Of a stretch of DNA of 64,000 nucleotides, positions 1 through 9,475 are shown in pieces. The notes under the pieces were generated by a model, which saw only the letters and a list, made by a program, of their open reading frames with translations, made no database searches and was not told where the DNA came from. Position 1 is the stretch's first letter. Each line of letters begins with the position of its first letter. Source of the stretch: Erinaceus europaeus (taxonomy: Eukaryota > Chordata > Mammalia > Eulipotyphla > Erinaceidae). The DNA lies in contig NW_026647626.1 of NCBI RefSeq assembly GCF_950295315.1, positions 1 through 64,000 on the forward strand, in the 5' to 3' direction. A program made the position numbers and the translations under genes.

Positions 1-93
1 CAGCCGAACTGGCCCCTTTGCAACCTACCTATGCGTCCTTGTTTGTCTTCACCATTCAAGGAGAGATCTCCTTTTGTACTTAGCTTGGTTGAC

Positions 94-158
94 TGGTGGA
101 TGGATGGATGGATGGATAACTGGATGGATAGCTGGATGGGTGGATGGATGGATGGACA
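94..158. repeat. TGGA microsatellite (A1)
   Basis: Imperfect (TGGA)n with interspersed TAGC and TGGG variants, at the same place in every A unit. It gives rise to spurious Trp/Met/Asp-rich reading frames. Confidence 0.9.
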
Positions 159-455
159 GGTCAATGGGTTGGTTTTGTAGAGGCAGACTACCATCTAGGG
201 GTACTAGATACCGCTGGTGTCAGAGCCCTAGTCTATGTAAAATGGAAAACATGAATTCATCAATAACAAAAATGAATAACCACCTAAATATATAAATAAA
301 TATAAAAAACTGGGTTAAAAATACATGGCGTCTTTGCCTTTCTGCATATGGTATGCTGTGAGGATCTTAACAAGGAAAGCATTGTCCTGAGTAGCCCCTT
401 TGAAGCAGTGGGATATTTCATTTTCCTTTTTCTTTTTTGACTTTCCATTTTCTAG

Positions 456-660
456 ATTATTTATTGGAATAAAAAGACAGGAATTGAGAGGAAAGGGAGG
501 GATAGAGAGTTTGAGACACAGAGTGAGACGCCTGCAGCACTTCTGCACCACTTGTAAAGATTTCCCTCGGCAGGTGGGTACCAGGGTCTTGAAGCCCAGT
601 GCTCCTGCATTGTAACATGAGTGCTTAACTGGGTGTGGCACCACCTGGTACCCTTGATGG
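456..660 (-). mobile_element. SINE-a, A1 (hedgehog tRNA-derived SINE)
   Basis: Read on the minus strand, it has a tRNA-like head (GGTGGTGCCACACCC...), a degenerate B-box region (GGCTTCAAGACC), the body CAGGTGGG...GGGGAAATCTTTACAAGTGGTGCAGAAG, a CT-rich stretch and an AATAAATAATC tail. This fits an older, diverged subfamily of hedgehog SINE. It is present at the same place in A1-A3, so it inserted before the array expanded. Confidence 0.75.
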
Positions 661-823
661 GACACTGTTTTTAGCAAGGTATAGAAATTCTCGTGGCAAG
701 GTAATAAATAAATAAATGAAGAAATAAATAAAAGTCCTTTGAAATTAACTCAGTGGAAACACACAGGGACATATACATCTCTGTTACCTGTATTACTTAT
801 TCATTGATTGATTGATTGCCTCA

Positions 824-1160
824 AGGGGTTATTACCACAGCTCATGCCTGCGCCACGAATAACTCACAGCTCCTGCACTCCATTTGTTACCCTTTCGCTG
901 CCCATGATGCTTCGACACTGTGGTGGTTATTGTTGCTGTTGTTCTTACTGACACTTGCATCGGACAGAGAGAAAAGGAGAGAGCATAGTAAATACAGAGT
1001 GGGATAGAAACATAGAGCCCCTAAAGATCTGCTTCACCCTCTGTAAAGAGACGCCCCTGCAGGTGGGGGTCTGGGCACCACACCCCAGATCCTTCCACCT
1101 GTCCCCTCTTTTCGTGAGCGCCACAAGCCCTTAACCCTCTGACATACCGCCAAACCTCCC
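824..1160 (-). mobile_element. SINE-b, A1 (hedgehog SINE, long form)
   Basis: Plus-strand reading: CACAGCTC..TGCCTGCGCCACGAATAA, CTCCTGCACTCCATTTGT, CCTTTCGCTGCCC, a GTGGTTATTGTTGCTGTTGTT linker, GGACAGAGAGAAAAGGAGAG, then CTGCTTCACC..CTGTAAAG, AGGTGGGGGTCTGG and GAGCGCCACAAGCCCTTAACC, ending near ACATACCGCC. This is the characteristic dimer-like hedgehog SINE in reverse orientation and is the main evidence for the host. Confidence 0.85.
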
Positions 1161-2106
1161 TGCATTTACTTTTTAAGGCAATATGACCTGCCTAGTTTTG
1201 AATCCTCATTATCCTGAGGGTCAGTCCTGAAGACAGTGTTATGACATGACAAAGAGAGATCTCTGGTATCAGAGAGCACCTGTAACAGCAGCTGGGGCTC
1301 TAGGGCCAGGGCAGGAGCAACTCCCCATCCACTCTCCATGGATCCACCTGCCTGCATTTTGGTACTTTTCCCTCCAAAAAAGGTTTTTCCCTTTTTTCAC
1401 TGAGAAACAGGCAGCAGACAGGTTACCCAGGCAGGGGAAATAAATAAATAAAAAGCTTTTTTTTTTAACCTTAGCGAATGACCATCTTCTGGGAAGTACA
1501 GATTTTGAACCTGAAAACTGTCTGTCTGTCCTCTAGTCCACAGAAAGAGCCACTATCCTAGCCATATCTCACGCTCAGATGGGGTGTTTTTGCCAGTCAA
1601 AGGTCTGCACAGCTCACTAGGGATTGGGCGGCCTGAGACCCAAATATTACATTGTAGATGGACTGTTTGCAGTTCTTGCTCTCCAGGACATTGGAATGTC
1701 TCAACTCCCTCCCCTACAGCATGAAAAAAGACTCTTGACAACCTTGAGCAAATGGAGTGGAGGCGAGGGGAGCTGGTTGCATGTCTGTGCTGCTCAAGCC
1801 CAGGTGTCTGTGGGGGGCCGTGGGATACACCGTAAGGGGGATAGGGGGCAGAAGGAGACTGTTTGAGAGGCAGGCTGCAATCAGGGGAGCCCGTGAGTGT
1901 GTGCAGGGCTGTGTGTGGTTGTGGTGGCAGGGGATTATGGCAGTTCCCCCTGCTGGATGGAGATAAGGCAGCTGGGCTGGCCCTGGGCCTCCAGGGCTGA
2001 ATGGAAGAAGCAGAGTGGCAGTAAAGTAGCAAAGGGAGGCACACAGTAGATGTTAGTTGGGGAGCTGAGTGACAGAGGGCAAGGGGAAAGGGGGCATCCT
2101 TGAGGA

Positions 2107-2295
2107 GGGGTCTGGACTAGATAGTGGGGGGAGCTGGAGGCATGGAAGGTCCTAGGACCCAGGGACTGACAGGAACAGATTCCTGCACCCACCCACTGGA
2201 CAGAAGCTGCAGCAGCCAGAGCAGCAGCCCTGGCTTGCCTAGGCCAAGGGACCTGAGTGAGGCCCTCTGAGGATGAGGGAGAGGAGGAGGAGGAG
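2107..2295. repeat. Left copy of ~190 bp A-unit segment flanking ERV-1
   Basis: TCTGGACTAGATAGTGGGG through the GATGAGGGAGAGGAGGAGG start of the GGA tract. The same stretch recurs at 3343-3532 on the other side of the ERV fragment, while A2 and A3 contain it only once. Confidence 0.8.
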
Positions 2296-2394
2296 AATTT
2301 CAACGTAATTCTCATAAAGATAAAATTAACTTACATTTAAAGTCTAAGGTAAAAATTAGTTAACAAGCAATATATTTTAACTAAGTAAGGCTAA

Positions 2395-2660
2395 ACAAAA
2401 GGTTAAATAGACCTGTTGATATGTAAAACTCTCCACTACTTTCTCTATTAGAAATGGTAGATCACACAATGGCTATGCTAATTATTCTCATGCCTGAGGT
2501 TTCCTCTCCAGCCCACACCTAGGGTGTGTCTCCATCTTGAATGGGTGTAACAAAAGGTTAAAAGACGTTGTTGATATGTAAAAGTCTCAAATTCCCTCTA
2601 TATTAGAAACGTTGGATCGTGCATTAGATATGCTAATAACAATTTTTGTTTCATAGTAAG
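2395..2660. repeat. Internal ~155-bp-offset direct repeat in ERV-1
   Basis: ACAAAAGGTTAAATAGACCTGTTGATATGTAAAA (from 2395) is echoed by ACAAAAGGTTAAAAGACGTTGTTGATATGTAAAA (from 2550). The following TATTAGAAA...GGATC/GATCAC...ATGCTAAT also recurs. It is an imperfect tandem duplication within the retroviral 3' internal region. Confidence 0.7.
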
Positions 2661-2868
2661 TTGCAACCAGCTGCCTTTAGGACTCTAGGCCGTTCCCCGC
2701 CCCCATGAATGCCCGTCGAAGAAAGTACGCCCCCCAGAGGCAAGAAAAGTTTTCTTAATCTGATAAAGTTTAGTTTGTGCCAGTTTCTTTTTTTAAAAAA
2801 TGCCTGTAATGCCTGCACGATATAGGTTTCTGTTCACCTCACACACTTGATACTATAGTCATTTAGTT

Positions 2869-2884
2869 AAAACGAAAAGGGGGA
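2869..2884 (+). promoter_or_regulatory. Polypurine tract of ERV-1
   Basis: AAAACGAAAAGGGGGA lies directly before AT and the LTR's TGTCG. A purine run ending in Gs just 5' of a 3' LTR is the normal primer for plus-strand DNA synthesis. Confidence 0.8.
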
Positions 2885-2994
2885 ATTGTCGTATGCTTTA
2901 CATTGGTTTGTTCTAGCCCTCCCCCCCCAAGAGAATTGGATCAGTCCTGTTAATTTCGCGGGCCTGCTTGGCCCCGCCCCAGGGAAACCCGAGA

Positions 2995-3160
2995 GAGGGT
3001 TCCTGAGTCCGAGAGTTCCTGAGTGCCTGAGTTTGAGAGTTTCAGAGTTACAGAGTAAGAGAGAGTTCCACAGTAGAAGAGTTTTCAGAGGGTTCCCCAG
3101 TACGAGAGTTCCAGAGTTCCAGAGTTGGAGAGGTCCCGAGTTACAGAGTAAGAGGGAGTG
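2995..3160. repeat. GAGTTCC-type short tandem repeats in LTR
   Basis: Many imperfect copies of a ~9-10 nt unit built on GAGTTCC, GAGTTTC or GAGTTAC joined by AGA or TGA. Both strands stay open by chance through the repeat (102-107 codons), so those frames are not evidence of coding. Confidence 0.75.
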
Positions 3161-3235
3161 CTTGTGCCGCCGCAAAGCGACAGCCGAGTTCTGTTTGGTG
3201 ATTAGTTAGTCTTAGTTTGTGAATCGTTGTTCCTG

Positions 3236-3241
3236 AATAAA
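3236..3241 (+). terminator. Poly(A) signal AATAAA of ERV-1 LTR
   Basis: AATAAA in CCTGAATAAAGAAATAG, ~100 bp before the LTR end. Consistent with an R/U5 boundary nearby. Confidence 0.7.
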
Positions 3242-3342
3242 GAAATAGAGCTTCCATGCCCAGCCGTTGTCTCCGCGTCTCTGTTCACCACTGCGAAGCT
3301 AACTCAGCCGGCAAGAGCCTTCCGAAATTTTAACAACAGCTA

Positions 3343-3532
3343 TGGACTAGAGAGTGGGCGGAGCTGGAGGCATGGAAGGTCCCAGGAACCAGGGACTGAC
3401 AGGAACAGATTCCTGCAACCACCCACTGGATAGAAGCTGCAACATCCAGAGCAGCAGCCCTGGCTTACCTAGGCCAAGGGCCCTGAGTGAGGCCCTCTGA
3501 GGATGAGAGAGAGGAGAAGGAGGTGCAGGAGG
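3343..3532. repeat. Right copy of ~190 bp A-unit segment flanking ERV-1
   Basis: TGGACTAGAGAGTGGGCGGAGCTGGAGGC onward, continuing into the full GGA tract and the rest of unit A1. It is a direct duplicate of 2107-2295. Confidence 0.8.
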
Positions 3533-3594
3533 AGGAGTAGGAGGAGGAGGAAGAGGAGGAGGAAGAATATGAGGAGGAGGTGGAGGGACAGGAG
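3504..3594. repeat. GGA-rich tract (A1)
   Basis: Imperfect (GGA)n purine tract. The same tract is at 7263-7361 and 10588-10672, and its first part is duplicated at 2275-2295. Confidence 0.9.
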
Positions 3595-4301
3595 GGCAAC
3601 TGTCAGTAGGCAACGGGATTAATAGAGGCCTCCATTATGGAGGCATGTGTCCAGGCAGGCACCCACCAACCCTCAGGGGCAGCTCAGGGCACCCAGGTAC
3701 CTGGAGTGGGTATCTCTGGGTCAGGGACTGTCAGTCAATCAGAAAAACTGTGTGTCAGTGCACATGGTGGGACAGGGTCCTGGCGGAACTTGGTCCCCAG
3801 CCCTGGGCTGTCAGATGCCAGCCCCTTGCCAAGACACACACCGATCTACACGTAGCCCTTAGGCCCAGCCGACCTGCACCTGCTTTGGCCTGGGGCTCTG
3901 GCTCGGGTGTCTGGCCACCACCCCTCAGGTCAAGTTCAGGGTGGGGATCATGGCTGCTGGTCAACTGGAAGGGCGGGGACCCCGTGGCCTAGCAACCACA
4001 GGAGCCCTCTGTGATGTCCTAGCCCCTGGCATTCTGTGCTGGCCACACTGGCACTGGGCAGCCCAACTTCCCTGCCACTAGGTCAGCCAGAAGCACCCAG
4101 ACGCCGGGGCCCTGGCACAGAGGGACGGAAGAATGGGAAGATAGTGCTGACCAGCGATGGAACTCAGGGCTGGCAGCCAAGAGAAGACAGGTGGAGGTGT
4201 ACCCGGGATCCAGGGAGCCCAGGCCAGAGCTGCCTGCCTTCCTGGATGTCTGTATGCTGCCTTTGTCCAGGTAGGTTTCTCAGGTCCCCTCCACTCCTGT
4301 C

Positions 4302-4343
4302 ATCTCCTGTCCTCTCCTGTCCTCTCCTGTCCTCTCCTGTCCT
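4302..4343. repeat. 10-bp minisatellite TCCTGTCCTC (A1)
   Basis: About five tandem copies of a TCTCCTGTCC-type 10-mer. The copy number differs between units (fewer at 8080-8110 and 11391-11411). Confidence 0.8.
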
Positions 4344-4670
4344 TACCATCCACTCCCCTCTCTTCTCCTCTGCACTTTGCTTCTCTCCTTTGTCCCCTCT
4401 ACCGGGTGCCCTGCTCAACAGCTACAGCACCTGTGATGGTTCTCCAGGGACAGCTGTTCGCAACCCCTTCCACCCCCTCCCTGCCCCTGACGTGACCCAG
4501 CTCACAGGGTCTCCGGATCACCCCACCCACACCCACACCGCCCAACACATTCCCTAGTTCAGGCACTCTGCCCTATTCAGCCAAACTGGCCCCTTTGCAG
4601 CCTACCTATGCATCGTTGTTTGTCTTCACCATTCAACGAGAGATCTCGTTTTGTACTTAGCTTGGTTGAC

Positions 4671-4746
4671 TGGTGGATGGATGGATGGACAGATGGATGG
4701 ATGCATAGCTGGATGGATAGCTGGATGGGTGGATGGATGGATGGAC
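4671..4746. repeat. TGGA microsatellite (A2)
   Basis: A2 copy of the imperfect (TGGA)n tract, slightly longer than in A1 and interrupted by CAGA and TGCATAGC. Confidence 0.9.
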
Positions 4747-5042
4747 AGGTCAATGGATTGGTTTTTTAGAGGCAGAGTACATCTAGGGGTACTTGAGACC
4801 GCTGGTGTCAGAGCCCTAGTCTATGTCAAATGGAAAACATGAATTCATCAATAACAAAAATGAATAACCACCTAAATAAATAAATAAATATAAAAATTGG
4901 CTTAAAAATACATGGCGTCTTTGGCTTTCTGCATACGGTATGCTGTGAGGATCTTAACAAGGAAAGCATTGTCCAGAGTAGCCCCTTTGAAGTAGTGGAA
5001 TATTTTATTTTCCATTTTCGTTTTTGACTTTCCATTTTCTTG

Positions 5043-5250
5043 ATTATTTATTGGAATAAAAAGACAGGAATTGAGAGGGAAGGGAGGGATAGAGAGTTTG
5101 AGACACAGAGAGAGGCAGCTGCAGCACTTCTGCACCACTTGTAAAGATTTCCCCCAGCAGGAGGGGACCAGGGCCTTGAAGCCCAGTCCTCCTGCATTGT
5201 AACATGAGTGCTTCACTGGGTGTGGCACCACATGGTACCCTTGATGGGAC
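5043..5250 (-). mobile_element. SINE-a, A2
   Basis: Orthologous copy of SINE-a in unit A2, same orientation and boundaries. It differs by scattered substitutions, e.g. GGAGGGGACC where A1 reads GGTGGGTACC. Confidence 0.75.
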
Positions 5251-5405
5251 ACTGTTTTTAGCAAGGAATAGGAAATCTCCTGGCAAGGTAATAAATAAAT
5301 AAATGAAGAAAAAAATAAAAGTGCATTGACATTAACTCAGTGGAAACACACAGGGACATATACATCTCTGTTACCTCTATTACTTATTCATTGATTGATT
5401 GATTG

Positions 5406-6165
5406 CCTCAAGGGGTTATTGCCACAGCTCAGTGCCTACGCCAAAATAATCCACAGCTCCTGCACTCCATTTGTTCCCCTTTCGCTGCCCTTGTTGCTTG
5501 GTCACTGTGGTGGTTATTGTTGCTGTTGTTGTTGAACCTGAAAACTCTGTCTGTCTGTCTCCTAGTCCACTGAAAGAGCCACTAGCCCAGCCAGATCTCA
5601 TGCTCAGATGGGGTGTTTTTGCTAGTCAAATGTCTGCACAGCGCACTAGGTATTGGGTGGCCTAAGACCCAAATGTTACATTGTAGATGGACTGTTTGCA
5701 GTTCTTGCTCCCCAGGACATTATACAGTCTCAACTCCCTCCCTTACAGCATGAAAAAAAGACTCTTGACAACCTTTGAGCAAATGGAGTGGGGGCGAGGT
5801 GAGCTGGTTGCATGTCTGCGATGCTCAAGTCCAGGTAGGTTTCTCAGCTCCCCTCCACTCCTGTCCTCACCATCCACTCCTCTCTCCTCTTCTCTGCACT
5901 TTGCTTCTCTCCTTTGTCATTGTGGTGGTTATTGTTGCTGTTGTTGTTCTTACTGACACTAGCATCGGACAGAGAGAAAAGGAGAGAGCAGGGGAAATAC
6001 AGAGTGGGAGAGAAACATAGATCCCCTAAAGACCTGCTTCACCCCCTGTAAAGGGACTCCCCTAAAGGTGGGGGTCTGGGTGAGACACCCCAGACCCTTC
6101 CACCTGTCCCCTCTTTTCTTGAGCGCCACAAGCCCTTAACCCTCTGACATACCGCCGAACCTCCC
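5406..6165 (-). mobile_element. SINE-b, A2, split by an insert
   Basis: Same SINE in unit A2. It is interrupted in its GTT-rich linker at 5534 by ~410 bp of other unit-A sequence and resumes at about 5919 with a repeated TGTGGTGGTTATTGTTGCTG. The two halves together match the A1 and A3 copies. Confidence 0.85.
5534..5947. other. Composite insertion inside SINE-b of A2
   Basis: At 5534 the SINE linker jumps to GAACCTGAAAACTCTGTCTG and continues with sequence matching 1508-1800 or 6514-6800 of the same unit family. At about 5832 it jumps again to CAGGTAGGTTTCTCAGCTCC, matching the minisatellite region (4268-4400). It returns to the SINE at 5919. The SINE bases TGTGGTGGTTATTGTTGCTGTTG occur on both sides. 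Two non-adjacent pieces of the unit, still in order, have been copied into a third place. Confidence 0.8.
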
Positions 6166-7262
6166 TGCATTTACTTTTTAAGGGAATATGACCTGCCTCG
6201 TTTGGAATCCTCATTATCCTGAGGATCAGTCCTGGAGATAGTGTCATGACACGACACACGGAGATCTCTGGTATCAGAGAGCACCTGGAAAAGCAGGTGG
6301 GGCTCTAGTGCTAGGGCAGGAGCAACTCCCCATCCAGCCTCCATGGAGTCCACCTGCCTGCATTTTGGTCCTTTTCCCTCCAAAAAGGTTTTTCCCTTTT
6401 TTCACTGAGAAACAGGCAGCAGACAGGTTACGCAGGCAGGGGAAAAATAAAAAATAAAAAGCTTTTTTTTTTTTAACCGTAGCGAATGACCATCTTCTGG
6501 GAAGTACAGGTTTTGAACCTGAACACTCTGTCTAGTCATCAGAAAGAGCCACTAGCCCAGCCAGATCTCACGCTCAGATGGGGTGTTTTTGCCAGTCAAA
6601 GGTCTGCACAGTGCACTAGGGATTGGGTGGCCTAGGACCCAAATGTTACATTGTAGATGGACTGTTCTTGCTCCCCAGGACATTGGACTGTCTCAACTCC
6701 CTCCCCTACAGCATGAAAAAAAGACTCTTGACAAACTTGGAGCAAATGGAGTGGGGGTGAGGGGAGCTGGTTGCATGTCTGAGCTGCTCAAGCCCAGGTG
6801 TCTGTGGGGGGCCAATGCAGAGTCTGTAAGGGGGCTAGGGGGAAGAAGGAGACTGTCTGAGAGGCAAGCTGCAGGCAGGGGAGCCCGTAATTGTGTGCAA
6901 GGCTGTGTGTGGGAGTGGTGGCAGGGGGTTAGGGGAGGTCCCCCTGCAGGATGGTGAGATGGCAGCTGGGCTGGCCCTGGGCCCCCAGGGCTTAAGGGCA
7001 GAAGCAGGGTGGTAGTAAAGTAGCGCAGGGAGACATATAGTAGATGTTAGTTGGGGAGCTGGGGGACAGAGAGCAAGGGGAAAGGGGGCATCCTTTAGGA
7101 GGGGTCTGGACTAGAGAGTGGGGGAAGCTAGAGGCATGGAAGGTCCCAGGAACCCGGGAATGACAGGAACAGATTTCTGCACCCACCCACTGGATATAAG
7201 CTGCAGCAGCCAGAGGAGCAGCACTGGCTTGCCTTGGCCACGGGCCCTGAGTGAGTCCCTCT

Positions 7263-7361
7263 GAGGATGAGGAAGAGGAGGAGTTGGAGGAGGAGGATTA
7301 GGAGGAGGAGGAGGAAGAAGAGGAGGAGAAAGAAGAGGAGGAGGAGGAGGAGGAGGAGGGG
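7263..7361. repeat. GGA-rich tract (A2)
   Basis: Longest GGA/GAA purine tract of the array. It produces Leu- and Pro-rich frames on the minus strand that should be ignored. Confidence 0.9.
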
Positions 7362-8079
7362 CATGAGGGCAGCTGTCAGTAGGCAACGGGTTTAATAGAG
7401 GCCTCCATTACAGAGGCATGTGTCCAGGCAGGCACCCACCAACCCTCAGGGGCAGCTCAGGGCACCCAGTGACCTGGTGTGGGTATCTCTGGGGCGGGGA
7501 CTGTCAGTCAGTCAGCAAGACTGTGTGTCAGTGCACATGGTGGGACAGGGGACTGGTAGAACTTGGTCCCCAGCCCTGGGCTGTCAGATGCCAGCCCCTT
7601 GACCAGACACACACCAATCTGCCCATAGCACCTTGTCCCGGGTGACATGCACCTGCTTTAGCCTGGGGCTCTGGCTCTGGTGGCTGGCCACCACAACTCA
7701 GGTCAAGTTCAGGGTGGGGGTCATGGCTGCTGGTCAACTGGATGGGCGGGGTCCCCGTGGCCTAGCAACCACAGGAGCACTCTGTGATATCCTAGCCCCT
7801 GGCATTCTGTGCTGGCCACACTGGCACTGGGCAGCCCAACTGCCCTGCCACTAGGTCAGCCAGCAGCGCCCAGACGCCTGGTCCCTGGCACAGAGGGACG
7901 GAAGGATGGGAAGACAGTGCTGACCGAGGAGGGACCTCAGGGCTAGCAGCCAAGAGAAGACAGGTGGAGGTGTGCCCGGGATCCAGGGAGCCCAGGCCAC
8001 AGCTGCCTGCATGCCTGCCTGCCTTCCTGGATGTCTGTATGCTGCCTTTGTCCAGGTTGGTTTCTCAGGTCCCCTCCAC

Positions 8080-8110
8080 TCCTGTCCTCTCCTGTCCTCT
8101 CCTGTCCTCA
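8080..8110. repeat. 10-bp minisatellite TCCTGTCCTC (A2)
   Basis: About three copies of the same 10-mer. Confidence 0.8.
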
Positions 8111-8433
8111 CCATCCACTCCCCTCTCCTCTCCTCTGCACTTTGCTTCTCTCCTTTGTCTTCTCTTCTGGGTGCCCTGCTCAACAGCTCCAGCACTTGTG
8201 ATGGTTTTCCAGTGACAGCTGTTCACAACCCCTTCCACCCCCTCCCTGCCCCTGACGTGACCCAGCTACAGGGTCTCCAGCTCACCCCACGCACACCCAC
8301 ACCCCCAACACATTCCCTGGATCAGCCCCTCTGCCCTATTCTGCCGAACTGGCCCCTTTGCAACCTACCTATGCATGGTTGTTTGTCTTCACCATTCAAG
8401 GAGAGATCTCCTTTTGTACTTAGGTTGGTTGAC

Positions 8434-8501
8434 TGGTGGATGGATGGATGGATGGATGGATAGCTGGATGGATAGCTGGATGGGTGGATGGATGGATGGA
8501 A
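8434..8501. repeat. TGGA microsatellite (A3)
   Basis: A3 copy of the (TGGA)n tract. It ends GGATGGAAGGTC, where other copies read GGATGGACAGGTC. Confidence 0.9.
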
Positions 8502-8799
8502 GGTCAATGGATTGGTTTTGTAGAGGCAGAAGTACAATCTAGCGGTACTTGAGACCTTTGGTGTCAGAGCCCTAGTCTATGTCAAATGGAAAACATGAAT
8601 TCATCAATAACAAAAATGAATAACCACCTAAATAAATAAATAAATATAAAAACTGGGTTAAAAATACATGGCGTCTTTGCCTTTCTGCATATTGCATGCT
8701 GTGAGGATCTTAACAAGGAAAGAATTGTCCTGAGTAGCCCCTTTGAAGAAGGGGTATATTTCATTTTCCTTTTTCTTTTTTGAATTTCCATTTTCTTGA

Positions 8800-9002
8800 T
8801 TATTTATTGGAATAAAAAGACAGGAATTGAGAGGGAAGGGAGGGATAGAGAGTTTGAGACACAGAGAGAGACAGCTGCAGCATTTCTGCACCACTTGTAA
8901 AGATTTCCCCCAGCAGGTTGTTACCAGGGTCTTGAAGCCCAGTCCTCCTGCATTTTAACATGAGTGCTTAAGTGGGTGTGGCACCACCTGGTACCCTTGA
9001 TG
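8800..9002 (-). mobile_element. SINE-a, A3
   Basis: A3 copy of SINE-a. The plus-strand flank downstream is shortened by the ~36 bp deletion at its end. Confidence 0.75.
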
Positions 9003-9126
9003 GCAAGGTAATAAATAAATAAATGAAGAAGTAAATAAAATGCATTGACATTAACTCAGTGGAAACACACAGGGATATATACATCTCTGTTACCTTTATT
9101 ACTTATTCATTGATTGATTGATTGCC

Positions 9127-9475
9127 TCAAGGGGTTATTGCCACAGCTCAGTGCCTGCGCCACGAATAATCCACAGCTCCTGCACTCCATTTGTACCCCT
9201 TTCGCTGCCCTTGTTGCTTGGTCACTGTGGTGGTTATTGTTGCTGTTGTTGTTCTTACTGACACTTGCATCGGACAGAGAGAAAAGGAGAGAGCAGGGGA
9301 AATACAGAGTGGGAGAGAAACATAGATCCCCTAAAGACCTGCTTCACCCCCTGTAAAGCGACTCCCCTAAAGGTGGGGGTCTGGGTGAGACACCCCAGAC
9401 CCTTCCACCTGTCCCCTCTTTTCGTGAGCGCCACAACCCTTAATCCTCTGGCATACTGCCAAACCTCCCTGCATT
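9127..9475 (-). mobile_element. SINE-b, A3
   Basis: Uninterrupted A3 copy of the long hedgehog SINE in reverse orientation, ending near GGCATACTGCC. Confidence 0.85.

Larger units (their letters stand above)
2296..3338 (+). mobile_element. ERV-1: 3' fragment of an endogenous retrovirus
   Basis: About 590 bp of internal non-coding sequence, a polypurine tract and a 3' LTR. The 5' side (LTR, gag, pol, env) is missing: sequence starts abruptly after the GGA tract. No open frame of retroviral type is visible in 2296-2886. The short LTR with TG...CA ends and the AT-rich leader suggest a class II (beta-like) element, but no protein domain remains to prove this. Relatedness to the provirus at 30292 was not established; their LTR ends differ (TGTCGTATGC versus TGCCAGGAGC). 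Confidence 0.75.
2887..3338 (+). mobile_element. 3' LTR of ERV-1
   Basis: 452 bp, starting TGTCGTATGCTTTACATTGG and ending TTTTAACAACA, so TG...CA ends are kept. It has an AATAAA signal at 3236-3241. The middle (about 2995-3160) is a run of GAGTTCC/GAGAGTT-type short repeats. After the LTR, unit-A sequence resumes with GCTATGGACTAGAG. No target-site duplication can be checked because the 5' end is lost. Confidence 0.8.
1..4577. repeat. Array A, unit A1 (interrupted by ERV)
   Basis: First copy of the A macrosatellite unit, counted from the motif CAGCCGAACTGGCCCC, which recurs at 4578, 8341 and 11648. Order of contents: TGGA microsatellite, AAAT-rich spacer, two minus-strand hedgehog-type SINEs, a block around CCAGTCAAAGGTCTGCACAG (1590-1620), a G-rich stretch, GGA tract, a GC-rich segment (3600-4260) and a TCCTGTCCTC minisatellite. 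It is ~1.2 kb longer than A3 because an ERV 3' fragment (2296-3338) and a second copy of ~190 bp of unit sequence lie inside it. No open frame is shared intact by all units, so I do not call a gene. Confidence 0.85.
4578..8340. repeat. Array A, unit A2 (with composite insert)
   Basis: Second A unit, 3763 bp, same order of elements as A1 but without the retroviral fragment. It is about 450 bp longer than A3, mostly because of a scrambled insert at 5534-5947 that splits its second SINE. The GGA tract (7263-7361) is the longest of the three, and the TCCTGTCCTC minisatellite has about three repeats. Confidence 0.85.

Noticed and set aside
2867..3209. Overlapping ~105-codon frames on both strands of the ERV-1 LTR
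   Set aside because: They are a product of the GAGTTCC short repeats and contain no retroviral protein feature.
3347..3613. Proline/leucine-rich minus-strand frames over the GGA tracts
   Set aside because: Translations of purine microsatellites; length tracks the tract length, not a gene.
4036..4557. 173-codon plus-strand frame in the GC-rich part of A1
   Set aside because: The matching frames in A2 and A3 have different lengths and breaks (7972-8463, 11322-11840 are in other registers), and it runs through the TCCTGTCCTC minisatellite. Open by GC/CT composition, not by selection.
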